Origin: Chondrilla cf. caribensis
Taxonomy: Eukaryota; Porifera; Demospongiae; Chondrillida; Chondrillidae
Assembly (NCBI GenBank): GCA_964020155.1
Contig: OZ026568.1
Span: 1,558,040 to 1,622,039 of the forward strand
Direction: 5' to 3'
Length of the DNA: 64,000 nt
Part shown: positions 10,401-21,073 of the stretch, piece by piece
How the letters are laid out: each line of letters opens with the position of its first letter
How positions within the stretch are numbered: position 1 is the stretch's first letter
The notes under the pieces: model-generated
Told to the model about the DNA's origin: nothing
The model's input: only the letters and a program-made list of their open reading frames with translations
The model's database searches: none
Position numbers and translations under genes: made by a program

Positions 10401-13400
10401 GCGAATGAAAATTTTTTTTGAGTGGCCGCTGCACTACAAAAATGCTTCCTACGGGCCTGAGCCATCTATCATATTGGTATTGGCTGTATACTTCCTGTCA
10501 TAACTGAAAGTGAATCATACATTCAATTATCAAAATTAATTTATCATGTCATGTTATGTTCCTATGAGATTAATACGCATGTAGAGAATGTTTGAATTGA
10601 GATCATCCATTAGGGGAAGAAATAGCAAGAATGTTTTATTTGTATATTGAGATAATTATATTTCTTGTGGAGCAATCAATCATCCATCCAACATTCGGAT
10701 TGGCTAACAGTAACAGTGAATATATTGACCTGTTTTATTAGTGCATCCTTTGAGTGTACATCCAATTACTAATAGTACTGTACTGTGAAGAAATGTAATT
10801 TTTATCATGGTTGAGGAGTGAATTGAAGTAAAACTATACATACAGCTATACAGCCATGTGGTCAGTGATATACAACACAGGTCACCTGATGGTTAAGTGT
10901 GATTAAGCGAGAACAAGGCAGGAAATCAGTACACACATTTCCATTGCTTAATATTATATTGAACTATGTGCATGGATGTATAAATTGTTTAATATTCACT
11001 AAGCCACGATACAACTCGTCTAGGGTTACATGTACTCTTGACAACGTCACACTTGTTGTATGTAATGTGGTATTTTTTGCAGACATTTAGTAGACAGCTT
11101 TCAACCAACATCAGGTTTGGAGTCTTTTACTTACCATTTAGGAAATTCATGCAATTATTGCTCCATTCCATGTTGATGTGTGCACTATATTATTGGACTA
11201 CCTGCATGTTGTACCACATTCACCTGTAGTTATCACATAAAAATATTTTAACATAATGTGCCTAAGTTATCCACTTCTTGTTAATTCTTTGATATCATTC
11301 ACATCCATTTCACCATTAGCCTATGTATGTGAGCAGAACCTATTAATAACTGGCATATGTTTAGTTTGTATGATGATATATTCGTATGCGTACATACTCC
11401 ATTTTAATGTTGATATGAATATTTACATTCAGTTGACATTTGCAGTGCATTCACATGTAGATGGACTGGTATTGTCTGCTCAAGGGTCAGCTGTACGTGA
11501 CTACTTCATTCCAAGGGACAGCTTCATCACAAACAGCTCTCTGATAACATCAAGTGGAAGCTCAGCTGTGGTAGCTTGTCGTAGTACTGACGGAAACCCA
11601 ATGTGGTCCTACCCTAATGGTACTGCAGTGACTACTGTAACAACAGTCAACATCTACCAGAACATTCGAAATAATGCACGGTCTGATCTAGTGATTGGTG
11701 ATGTAACCACCTTCACCAATGGTGACTATACCTGTACTGGTACCTTTACTGGTGGAAGTATATCAGCAGTACTAGGATTGTATATTATGAGTGGTGAGTT
11801 TGTGTGTGTGTGTGTGCATGTGTGTGTGTGTGTGTGTGCGTGGATAAATAGGTGCATGCATCCATGAATACTGTGTACAGTTTAATCACTGTACAATGTC
11901 ACAGTGGCAGTTGAGTTTCATTTTAATGTATTATTATCCATATTATATATAATTTAGTTTGTATGTTGGTGTTATATATATATCAATCTCAATTTATGGT
12001 ACAGAACACTACCAAACGCTACGTGATAACAAACAAGGTCCTTGGATGTGTCCTCTGGGGATTAAAATGGCCATTTACCTGTTCTCTTGGAGTTATTCTG
12101 TGCTTCCAGATTTTCCTTGATCGCTAAGCACCATTTTAATTACTAACTCTCTTGGTCTCCCAGGAGCTGGCACTAGCAAACTGGTCAATTTGTATTTGTT
12201 CAGCAAAGATAATGGCAAATGCGGTTAAAAAGATGCCATGTGGGGAATTCATTGGTAATCATAACGTGCAATAATCAGTAAAGTTCCAACAACTCTCAGT
12301 CTATATTATATTGTAACATGACTAATTTCTTCCTTGATCTTTCACTCAATAATTATTAGTTATTTAGCTTATTACATTCTATAATAATGCTGTATATGAA
12401 TTTTGTATAGAGGTCTCTGTCCTATCCATAATAGATGAACTGGTACCATGGTTTACCTATTTTAATTGATGTTCCCATGATTGCTAATTTCAATCACTGT
12501 TAATGGGCATCGTTCCATGTCTGTGATTGGATGTTGACAGCAATCAATTAACCTGACCTATTGTCTCCTTACTCATACTGCTTACATGATGTTCTAATTA
12601 ACACACAAGTCCATATACATACATACCGTTGAAGGCTTTCCTAGTCATGTATGTACTGTATGTCCAGTATATATGTACATGTAGTCCTGCAATAGCTGAA
12701 CACTGTACTTATTTCAAGTTAAGATATAGTATAGTAGTGGTCTGAGGTATGTGATGTGTGGCTTCATTTCATTGTTAAGATAAAGGAATGTTGCCTTCAA
12801 TCAGTGGAAAAGTTGTGAATGCATGACTGTTGTAATATTACATTGAATTATTTGCTGTGTTGTCTGTGGATGATGAATAGTGTGCAATTGAGCATATACG
12901 TATATTTTATGTTGATTTTCTGTGCTATAATTCTGCACATTCTCCCAGCCACCTCACTGGATCCCCCAACCAGCTTGATGTTGGAGAATGTTACTGCTAC
13001 TAGTATTGATGTGATGTGGAGTGGAGCTTTCCCTCCAGTGAATGGGTACTACATCAGTTGGAGGAGGACAGACCTTGGTGACAGTGCTACTGCAGAACAT
13101 GCACAGGTTACAGGTGCTACAATGTACAATCTGACTAACCTGTTTGCTGGTGTAACATATGATATCACTGTATGGTCAACCGATGGTACTCGAGTTAGCT
13201 CTCCTGTTAGCCGTCAAGTAACAACTATGGAAAGTGGTGAGTTGTCACCCTATGTACATTCCAGAGCCACATACACACTCAATAACTTCTGTGGTCCTTT
13301 CAAAAGAGAATTTTATGGGCTTGTAGCACCTCTGTGGAGGTTTACATGCACGAGTATATACGTTCATCATGATGTTATACACAAATTAATATCAAGTAGG

Positions 13401-16400
13401 ACATAAGTGGTCAGTAATCCATCTTACATACGTAGTTCATTGCATTCCACAGCCATGTACACACTCACATGCTCTTGTGCTCCTTGTGAACACTGCCTCA
13501 AATCCTTTCTCATAATAGTTACAGTAGAATCTTACCATATGGTACTATTCTACTGTAACTAACAGAACTATCACCAATATCATCCAGTCAGTAAAAACCA
13601 GATTGATCGGTTAAGTGTTGACCACTTTTATTACACACGTTCAGCTCCTACTGCTAGTGATTTGGGCTTACCATTCAAACATTATTCTGTACCTGTACTG
13701 GCTGTGAACAGTGGTCCCCTCTCCAGTGTAGTCCAGTATGACAGTGTTACCTGTTCTATATACTTCACATCTCCAGCTCCTACTGCCCCTCGACTACTGA
13801 GAGTAGTAGACTCTTCATCATGTCAGTTGGACTGGCTGCCTCCTGCTCAACCCAATGGTGCTGTGACGTACACTGTACAGTACCAGACAAGTGGGAGCTT
13901 CATGGCCTTGACCACTGGTCTCACCACCACTCACCACTCAGCAGTTAATCTACCATCTGGTACTAATGTGACAGTGAGGGTGCAGGCAGTCAACACTGCT
14001 GGGAAAAGTACCAGCAATACCACTGTATTACAAGGTTTGTATGTGAGACATGATTGCATGTGCACACATTGTATATCTCTGCCATATCATTGCAAGCTCT
14101 TGTATCCTTTTGTGTTCATATGATTACCTCACCAATTAATCATGAAGGTCTAAGCACTGCAAACATTGCAGAATTTTTTTGAATTATTCCAAGTCTATTT
14201 GCAGTTGCTTGAAATTACTGATTTAGTTGGTGCCTGTGTCCAAAACAACACACCTTCCCTTGATTCCTATACCTTGTATGTCCTACATGGGCTTTTTGTC
14301 TTACTCTTTCCTTAGTTCCTGTCCTCCCTCAACCGGTGTCCCCCATGGCTGTACTGACCCCACCAAACACCATCACTGTATCCTGGAGTGCTCCTACTGG
14401 TGTGGACTGTCCAACAATAGATGACTACATTGTGGTCTACAATGATGGAACTGGTAACATGACAGTCTCTTCTTCTACCTCACCCCTGATGCTACCAAAC
14501 CTACAACATGGTACTACATACTCCTTGTTTGTGGCTGCTCGTAGTGAGGGAGTTCCTGGAGTGTCAGTATCTACAAATCCTCCAAGTATCACTACATTGT
14601 TGGCAGGTATGTATATGTGGACTGTGGTACTGTATATTCACGAGTACTACTATACATACGTGTACATGCATTGTATATGACTGTATGTATAACCAACTCA
14701 TTTCTCATGTCCATACATGGTTACTGTACCAACATTATTCATGGTCTGGGTGCCTAGCAGAATAGCATCACGGATGAAGGTTTCCTGAGGGATATGTGTG
14801 ATCATGACTATTCTGTGTTTATTGCTAGTTAGGAGCAAGTATCGTAGAACGATTTCTTTTTATTTGAGTCTTTTGTGCTACAGCTCCTTCTGAGCCAAGA
14901 CGACTGGAAGTAGTCACCACTTCTGGTTCATCAGTGACACTTCGATGGGACCGTCCAGCAGTATTTGGAGATACAAGTGTTAACTACATCATTGGTTACA
15001 TTGGTGCCAGCACACTGTTTACCACTTTTAATACCATTTTTGAAGTTACTGGACTTTCACCATCTGCAACATTCAACTTCAGTGTAAAAGCCAACAACAG
15101 TGTTGGGACATCTGCACCAGTTTATGTCGGAGCTATGACAACAGATGGTACGTATGTACAATAACCCTATATACCTACTATACTCTAATATCATCAGTTA
15201 CATTGGTGGCAGCACACTGTTTACCACTCCTAGTACCATTTTTGAGTTACTGGACTCTCACCATCTACAATTTACAACTTTATTGTAACTGCCAAAAACA
15301 GTGTTGGGACATCCACAGTTTTTGTCATAGCTATGATATGAATGTAGATATTTACTTGTACTATAATAATATTATGTGTATATGTGCTATGTATACGTAT
15401 ATTATGACCATTGAGAGCTTCTAGTTATCCCTTGCATACAGATGTAGATCCGCAGTATTCTTTGGAGGAAATTGTAACTTGCATTTCTAACTGACATGTC
15501 TACAATCCACCTTGCTTCAACTTGGAGTCGACTGCACAAACCTCATAATACCCACAGAAGCATGATTCAAAAACGTACCTACCATGTACCTGTGGTGTAA
15601 TGCAAACACCCCCTACTGTGTATCATTCTACTGTAATCACGTATGAACTGTGTATTACTTGGATACAATACTTGAAATTACTATAAACTGCCAGCTTTCA
15701 TCCTTATCCTACCAGTCAACTGCATATATTGTGTGTGCGAGTATTGTCTGTTTTGGTATACACAATTTTTTTTATTTTTTAAGGGATTAACTTGTTCATC
15801 TCAGAGTGTTTTGTTGTGTATCATTCGCACAGTTCCAGGACCAGTAGCAGTTGTCAACACACCACAAGCTGTGACCAGTACAAGTGTTAAGGTTTCATGG
15901 TCACCAGCTGACAATCCTGTCAATGGTACAGTCACAGGATATCAACTGACTGCAGTGATCCTAGGAGCCACGGACAATACTACCCACTCTGTTGTCGCTG
16001 TTGATGGAGCATCTACCACCACTACCACCTTGACTTCTTTAGGTACGTAAGTAAAAGTACAGTGTTATTTTATTGCACATAAGTGCATGCTATATATCTG
16101 CAAAGTGTACAGTATTTATAACCCATTTTCAGTGTTCCTCCCAGTATACATGGAACAGGGTGCTGCACCTATTATTGTAATAGTTAACAAGTAATTTGAG
16201 TTGATAAAAATAATGGGTTGTCCCTCCCCACTTCAATTACTTGGTCATCTCTTTAGGTTCAAAGGCCTTTAGTGAAGTTATTATATGCTTTCGGCAAAAC
16301 CTTTGCACTTGAATTGTAGTTCAATTTTTATTCTTGGTGATTGGAAATTAGCCACTTTTTCGCACATTATGAATTACAATACATAATGTCCACTTTTGCC

Positions 16401-18271
16401 ATTACTTGTAGGATCACATACAGCAAAGTCCCATTATTCAGCCTCAACTTGTTTTCAAAATGTAATTATGTACATGGTTGATCAACAAGTTTGGTAGATT
16501 AACTTGCTATTACTTGCATTCATATTTTGTGGTGGATGAATAGTTTTGGTAGATAAAGTAGAGGCATGCAGATTAGAAAGAATTCACTTAATTAATTATA
16601 CATATATGATATAATATATATTTGAGTGTGTCACATTCTGGAAATTGTCTTGAAAAAGTGTTGGAGCTGTCAAAGGCAGCCGGCAAATATGTCTCTCAAC
16701 TTTACTGCTGTCATTTCATCCTGTGCAAGCCACTTCATTTCTAGTGCTTGTGCAACGTAAATGTTTCTGTTACATGGCTGTAGTGAGCTAACCTATATGA
16801 TATGTAAAGGTTTGTGAGTAGTAGGGGAATGCACTCGCAGTGTATATGTGATACAGCAACTATACTCTATGTACTATGCATACAAGATTTTGCATTGAAT
16901 ATACGTACTCCCATAAATCCCATACACAATTTTATTTCTGTGTCTTTCCACACATTCAGTTTGATTTAAAATTTGTGTTCTATATATCATTTTGGAAACA
17001 AGACATGAAACAGTTCATGAAATGCATGGAAATTGTATTACTTCAAAGTGTGTATGTATTCACTAAGTATCTGCTTACATTATTGTATAAAACATGCATG
17101 CAGATTTTATATAGTGTCTGTGTGTACATGTGTACATGTTATATTATTGTATTCTGTAATCATCCTATAGTTCCTGGTGTACCATACTTTGTGGAGGTTC
17201 GTGTGAATGAGAGTGTGAGAGGATTGGGACTTCCCAGAGCATCCAGTGTGTTCTTCTCACAGGAAACAGGTCAGGAGTTATCTGTACTCAGCCTAGTCCA
17301 TTGTCACTCCATCATCATGTTATTCTTTCTCATAGATGCTGACCAAGATGCACAGGTGTCTTATTTGAATTATGATATGGACAACAATAGGTTGTCATGG
17401 GCTCCAATACCTCTATATAATACCCACCATTTTTTCAACTACTCCATCATTGCTACCCCTAGCAGTGGTGCTCAGAAGATACAAATTCCCACAAGCTTAT
17501 TGCTAATTGTCCCATACTCAAATTGTGGCGATGTTTGCTCTGTTCAACTGACTTTGTCTCCCAACACCAACTATTCAGTGACAGTGGCAATCACCAGGAG
17601 TACAAATCCTGGAAGAACAGGTAAAGACCAATCTAATGTCATGTGACATTGTTTACGGTTCTATTTACTTTTTTATTGTTATGCTTTTTTATAGTTCCTG
17701 TACTACTATTGTCAGCACCAACAACTCCAAAGAGTAATGTTAGTATGTGGCATATGTTGCACTAATGAAGGCACTCCACTATAGTTTGAACATATGCAAT
17801 ACATGCCAAAGTACACACATGTATTGTATGCAATTTTGTCATAGCTATACAGATGCACGAGCCATTTATGCACAATCAATGCAATCAATTGTGCACACAT
17901 CATCATACAGATGTACATGTGAACCACATATGCATGTGCACTCAATACATTCAAACATGACTATTTCACCAAATCAATATTACACACATTCTAAACAATG
18001 ATTATACATAAAATTGTGTTATTTTCCACAGACTGAGTGTTCATGTGTGCCAACTGGTGTAATCAGTGGAATAGTGACTGGAGTTGTAGTGGCTGTACTC
18101 ACTGGTTCTGTGATGGCCATTTTGATGTATGTCATAGTCAAGCGTGTTAGGACCTCTACCACTAAGACTCAGGAGCAAGTGGTCTATGAAGACCCAACAT
18201 GTACCAAAGGAGAAGTAGAGAATATTGAGTTGTCTCCAAATCCTGCTTATGTATCTATGGATATCAAGTGA
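6677..18271 (+). CDS. Gene 2: single-pass receptor with 2 Ig and 6 FN3 domains
   Basis: Thirteen exons join in frame: 6677-6740, 7407-7433, 9489-9755, 11461-11793, 12949-13236, 13777-14034, 14316-14606, 14884-15147, 15833-16042, 17171-17269, 17336-17620, 17695-17738 and 18032-18271. They total 2670 nt, 889 residues. Order: signal peptide 1-21; microexon to 30; Ig 31-119 and 120-230; FN3 at 231-326, 327-412, 413-509, 510-597, 598-700 (split over two exons) and 701-795; linker; TM about 819-846; tail 847-889. All ectodomain exons except the linker are phase 1-1. The tail carries Y862-EDP and NPAY883. This is an adhesion or recognition receptor of unknown ligand that probably signals through tail tyrosines. 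The start was chosen because ATG 6677 opens the signal peptide conserved in three cassettes; the frame is open further upstream (from 6113) but shows no signal sequence there. The linker donor GTTAGT is the weakest call. Confidence 0.82.
7434..9488 (+). other. Gene 2 intron 2 with a truncated 5' cassette copy
   Basis: From about 7850 to 8220 and again near 8806-8890 the intron repeats material found upstream of the signal-peptide exons (compare 6116-6450, 42060-42430 and 43951-44230). The signal peptide itself is missing. A 43-bp palindrome lies inside it at 8001-8087. The rest (8225-9480) shows no supportable gene. The open frame at 8225-8410 has no homologue elsewhere in the locus. Confidence 0.55.
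8001..8087. repeat. Near-perfect palindrome, 43-bp arms
   Basis: Arm 8001-8043 is followed by one unpaired base (8044) and then its reverse complement, 8045-8087, with a single mismatch. The left arm matches the normal cassette sequence (compare 6259-6300), so the right arm is an inverted duplication of local DNA. Confidence 0.85.
9489..9755 (+). CDS. Gene 2 exon 3: first Ig domain
   Basis: This is an 89-residue Ig-like domain. The B-strand Cys (VLVCRV) and F-strand Cys (GTFRCNV) form the expected pair, with the core Trp in SYSWTC. An additional Cys pair sits after the Trp (WTCNGEACEG). Symmetric phase 1-1. Orthologous exons are at 25556-25822 and 44824-45093; all three keep the extra Cys pair. 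Confidence 0.85.
9859..10459. mobile_element. 601-bp MITE-like DNA transposon with 15-bp inverted ends
   Basis: The left end CAGGGCCGTAGGAAG and the reverse complement of the right end CAGGCCCGTAGGAAG differ at one base. The element is flanked by the 5-bp direct repeat AGCCA (9854-9858 and 10460-10464). The paralogous intron of gene 4 at about 45190-45205 has the uninterrupted empty site. It contains no transposase frame. Subterminal GCGGCC/GGCCGC words recur at both ends. The CAGGG-like ends recall hAT elements, but the 5-bp target duplication does not fit their usual 8 bp. Confidence 0.8.
11461..11793 (+). CDS. Gene 2 exon 4: second Ig domain
   Basis: This is a 111-residue domain with Cys at VVACRS and the hallmark NGDYTCTG around the second Cys, plus several N-glycosylation sequons. 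Phase 1-1. The donor is followed within a few bases by a TG repeat (11802-11838). Copies are at 26955-27272 and 47425-47757. Confidence 0.85.
12949..13236 (+). CDS. Gene 2 exon 5: FN3 domain 1
   Basis: This is a 96-residue FN3 domain: DPPTSL start, core Trp in VMWSG, the PPVNGYYISW strand, and YDITVWSTDGTR with the conserved F-strand Tyr. Phase 1-1. The equivalent exons in genes 3 (27600-27881) and 4 (48641-48928) are very similar in protein sequence. Confidence 0.85.
13645..13776 (+). CDS. Optional 5' extension of FN3 exon 6 (half-FN3 relic)
   Basis: A TTCAG acceptor at 13641-13644 followed by APTASDLGLPFKHYSVPVLA reads in the exon frame, without a stop, straight into the canonical exon at 13777. 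It would add 44 residues resembling the second half of an FN3 domain. The same stretch in gene 4 (from about 49174) is frameshifted to a stop, and gene 3 has deleted it. It could be an alternative acceptor or a fossil exon. Confidence 0.4.
13777..14034 (+). CDS. Gene 2 exon 6: FN3 domain 2
   Basis: This is an 86-residue FN3 domain (APTAPRLLRVV start, core Trp in QLDWLPP, VTVRVQAVNTAG end). Phase 1-1. The copies at 27959-28216 and 49319-49576 have the same length (258 nt) and very few differences, one of the best conserved exons in the locus. Confidence 0.85.
14316..14606 (+). CDS. Gene 2 exon 7: FN3 domain 3
   Basis: This is a 97-residue FN3 domain with ITVSWSAPTG, DDYIVVYNDG and a GTTYSLFVAARSEG F strand. 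A Cys in GVDCPT is shared with the gene 4 copy (49853-50143, same 291 nt). Gene 3 lacks this exon. Confidence 0.85.
14884..15147 (+). CDS. Gene 2 exon 8: FN3 domain 4
   Basis: This is an 88-residue FN3 domain with SVTLRWDRPAV and the ATFNFSVKANNSVGTS tail. It matches gene 1 exon 171-434 in position and phase, though the proteins have diverged. Neither adhesion GPCR has it. Confidence 0.8.
15186..15340 (+). pseudogene. Partial duplicate of FN3 exon 8
   Basis: About 150 bases repeat the second half of the preceding exon (CATTGGTGGCAGCACACTG, TTTACCACTCCTAGTACCAT, AACAGTGTTGGGACATC), but with frameshifting differences and no splice sites. It is a short tandem duplication that has decayed. Confidence 0.65.
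15833..17269 (+). CDS. Gene 2 exons 9-10: FN3 domain 5, split by an intron
   Basis: Exon 15833-16042 supplies the N-terminal strands (VPGPVAVVNTPQAVTSTSV, VSWSPADN) and exon 17171-17269 the C-terminal strands (VPGVPYFVEVRV, ASSVFFSQET). Both are phase 1-1. Gene 1 has the same split at 838-1038 and 1480-1578. The 1.1-kb intron between them shows nothing codable. Confidence 0.75.
17336..17738 (+). CDS. Gene 2 exons 11-12: membrane-proximal FN3-like domain and linker
   Basis: Exon 17336-17620 encodes a domain with LSWAPIPLYN, HFFNYSIIAT, a Cys pair (NCGDVCSV) and NYSVTVAITRSTN. It is FN3-like by strand pattern, with an extra disulfide. Exon 17695-17738 adds about 15 Pro/Ser/Thr-rich residues before the TM exon. 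Its donor GTTAGT was chosen to keep phase 0; splicing directly from 17620 to 18032 would break the frame. Confidence 0.65.
18032..18271 (+). CDS. Gene 2 terminal exon: TM span and NPxY tail
   Basis: The exon encodes TECSCVPTGVISGIVTG, a membrane helix of about 28 residues rich in Gly and Val with small-xxx-small spacing, VKRVR, and a 43-residue tail. Tail motifs are VVYEDP, a Glu-rich GEVENIEL stretch and SPNPAYVS near the C terminus. No catalytic domain is present, so any signalling needs recruited partners. The AATAAA found after the gene 1 and 20417 tails is absent here. Confidence 0.85.
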   Translation, partial: TECSCVPTGVISGIVTGVVVAVLTGSVMAILMYVIVKRVRTSTTKTQEQVVYEDPTCTKGEVENIELSPNPAYVSMDIK

Positions 18272-18582
18272 TTGACTGTATAAACTTGAAGCTGCGTGGA
18301 TTATATTAATTTCGAAGTTTTGAGTCTTTCAAAATTTGGTAGTAGTAATTTGCAATTGTTTCTTATTTCTTATTATGGCTACCTTGTTATAGTAGTTTGG
18401 ACTCTGTATAATTAATTTTTGCATGATTTGTATGAATAATAATATTATTACTACACATTAATTGATATCTTAGATTGGTAATGAAATATGTATTATTCCA
18501 TTAGGATGTTACTGTATCTACGTCTCTATACATGTATTTACACACTACCATATACATAGTACTGTATTATACATACTTAATT

Positions 18583-18850
18583 GATCATAGTACACTATAC
18601 ACTCCACACTATGGCATCTCTGCTAGCACTATGGCATCATCAGTGCAATAGTACTAGTGACTGCTGTCATAGTAGCTGTGTTCACATGTTCTTTGAGGTC
18701 CATTTGATGCTATCTATAGCAAGACATGTACTTGGACCCAAAGCTGCTGACACCATTTGCAAGGGTGAGTGGTCTATGAAGAGCCAACAATATATGTCAG
18801 GACAGATGTACTGAATATTGAGCTGTCTGGCATCAGGTTCAGTTTATGAA
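18583..18850 (+). pseudogene. Decayed extra TM/tail exon downstream of gene 2
   Basis: One frame still reads GIISAIVLVTAVIVAVFTCS before stops. Further on, VVYEEPTIYVRTDVLNIEL is recognisable, followed by a stop. It is clearly homologous to the terminal exon but broken. It is the same relic as at 2884-3150. Confidence 0.65.
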
Positions 18851-19309
18851 ACTTATATGAAGTGATTAGTACTTAAGCAGAAAGATCCAACAACTCTACA
18901 ATAATCTGAAAACCTCTGATCACATTTTTGGTACGTAGATTTTTGGCATTATTCTATATTATAATATGCATTGCTCTGTATCTGATGGTAATTCAGATGT
19001 ATACATCATTGAATTCATAAGTGACACGACAGTCCATTGAAAATATGGAAAAGTGAATAAGTATAGGCAATCCACAGTGTCAAATAGAAAAGGGACCCAT
19101 CAACCATCCTGGGCATTGATCACCATGCATGGCTTGTGGGTCCGATATCTCCATATCTCCAAATTACCTCTTCCCGCCATTTTACCGCGCTGGGTCATCA
19201 CCATCATCTGGGTAACCGTGGATGTTCGTAGGTATTTATCATGTCTGTGGTCCCTTTATCCGTATCAAGTGTAAAGTTTGTATAATACAAATCTGAAGTG
19301 ACCCCAAGG

Positions 19310-19382
19310 ATGCCCGGAAATCATTTCATGTTTTCTTCAAACTTTTCTACTACGCTTTAATTCTTCGGTTTATTGAGTCTTG
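19310..19382 (+). pseudogene. Broken second-type signal-peptide exon
   Basis: The start MPGNHFMFSSNFSTTL is followed by an in-frame TAA (19358-19360), then a normal CTTG|GTGAGT donor. The length (73 nt) and donor equal those of the intact copy at 21923-21995, so this is a pseudogenised first exon of a receptor unit. Confidence 0.7.
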
Positions 19383-20258
19383 GTGAGTGTGGCTGTTGTG
19401 TCATTCTGTGGTGATTGATCATGAAAAAATCGAAGGCAGTTCATTTATTTTAAACCTGGATCAAAGATATATTATCGTTACCTCTATCTAATGCTATATT
19501 TTGTTTTCAATCCCAATTCCTCTATTCTCGACCGCTTATTTCTGGTGTAACTGTTACAGCATACAGATCGACGACGAAAGAGGCTTCGAAGCTTCTTTTT
19601 TATAAAAGAAGTTTAATATCTACTAAACAGTTGCCCAAAGAACCCGAGAAAAAAACGATCCGTTGAAGTTGCCGTTCATTTTAATTCGGAATCCGAACCT
19701 TCCTTAATATTCAACGCCACTGCAACGAATTGCAAGCCGCCACGAAATCGATCCTAACGCATTACATGTATCACATAGCAAGCTACCTATTACCCCGAAA
19801 CGAGCTATACGGAATCAGAGTGTTTAAAACCATGTGAACGGCAGGCTTATTATTATGCATGAGAAAACATGCGAGGTCGATAATTAACGTGGAGACTAAA
19901 TTGTTTTAAAAAATCTGTTCCTAGACTAATGAAGTGCACAATCCAGAAATTGCAAAAAGACTAGTAATGATACATATGAGTGTATCCAGGTCAACATACT
20001 ACTAAATATGCAGTTATATATACATGCCTCTTATGTGGCGAAATCACTCATTTTACTATAATATTGTGTGTACATACACTGTGACCTGTGTGTGTTTGCA
20101 TGTGTTAAATGGTGCCTGTCATTGATGCAAAGGCTTTATTTCAGAATCTTTAAATCCAGCAGTTGATCATTAGGTTTGTAAGTAAGGAAAATTTGTGCTT
20201 CTCTCAGTGTTAAGCACACCAGCACGTGTGGTTGATATTTGTCAATGATATAGCATTG

Positions 20259-20417
20259 ATGTTATCTAATATGTATGTCATAGTCAAGTGTGTTAGGACT
20301 TCTACCACTAAGACTCAGGAGGAAGTGGTCTATGAAGACCCAACATACACCAGAGGAGAAGTAGAGAATATTGAGTTGTCATCAAATCCTGCTTATGAAT
20401 CTATGGATACCAAGTGA
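20259..20417 (+). pseudogene. Orphan tail-exon copy, TM part missing
   Basis: An intact frame encodes MYVIVKCVRTSTTKTQEEVV, YEDP and SSNPAYESMDTK with a stop, but the membrane span and acceptor are lost: the sequence joins unrelated DNA just before ATGTATGTCATAG. Two overlapping AATAAA motifs follow at 20439-20448. With the broken first exon at 19310 it marks a receptor copy whose body has been deleted. Confidence 0.75.
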
Positions 20418-20764
20418 TTTTTATGAACTTGAAGCTGGAATAAATAAAATTAAATTTCGAAGTTTTGAGTCTTGAAAAATTTGGTAGTATATAGCTAGTA
20501 GTAATAATTTTGTTTCTTATTTCTTATAGCTACTTCATTATTGTATAGTAATTCAGACTCTGTATAGTTAATTTTTGCATGGCTTGTATAAATAACATTG
20601 CACATTAATTGATATCTTAGAATGTTAATGAGATATACTATGTATTATTTCATTAGGATCATCACTGTTGTATGTATATATATATATATATATGTATATA
20701 CATTATAATAATGATAATATATTTACACACCATATTATACATAATACTGTAGTATACACACTTC

Positions 20765-20990
20765 ATCATAGTACACTATTTCCACTCCACACATACATTA
20801 TCTATGCTAGCGCTAGCACTATGGCACCATCAGTGCAATAGTGACTGCCTTCATAGTAGCTGTATTCATATGTTCTTTGATGCATGTCCATTTGATGTTT
20901 CCTATAGCAAGACATGTACTTGGACCCAAGGCTGCTAACACCAAGGGTGCAGAGTGAGTAGTCTATGAAGAGCCAACACAGCTTATCATG
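20765..20990 (+). pseudogene. Third decayed extra TM/tail exon
   Basis: This is homologous to 2884-3150 and 18583-18850 (GGCACCATCAGTGCAATAGT, AGACATGTACTTGGACCCAA, GTCTATGAAGAGCCAACAC), with the last part deleted. It has no intact frame. Confidence 0.6.
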
Positions 20991-21073
20991 AAGTGATTAG
21001 TACTTATTAAGCAGAAAGACCCAACAACTCTACAATAATCTGAATACCTAACATGTATGGTATCATAGATTTT

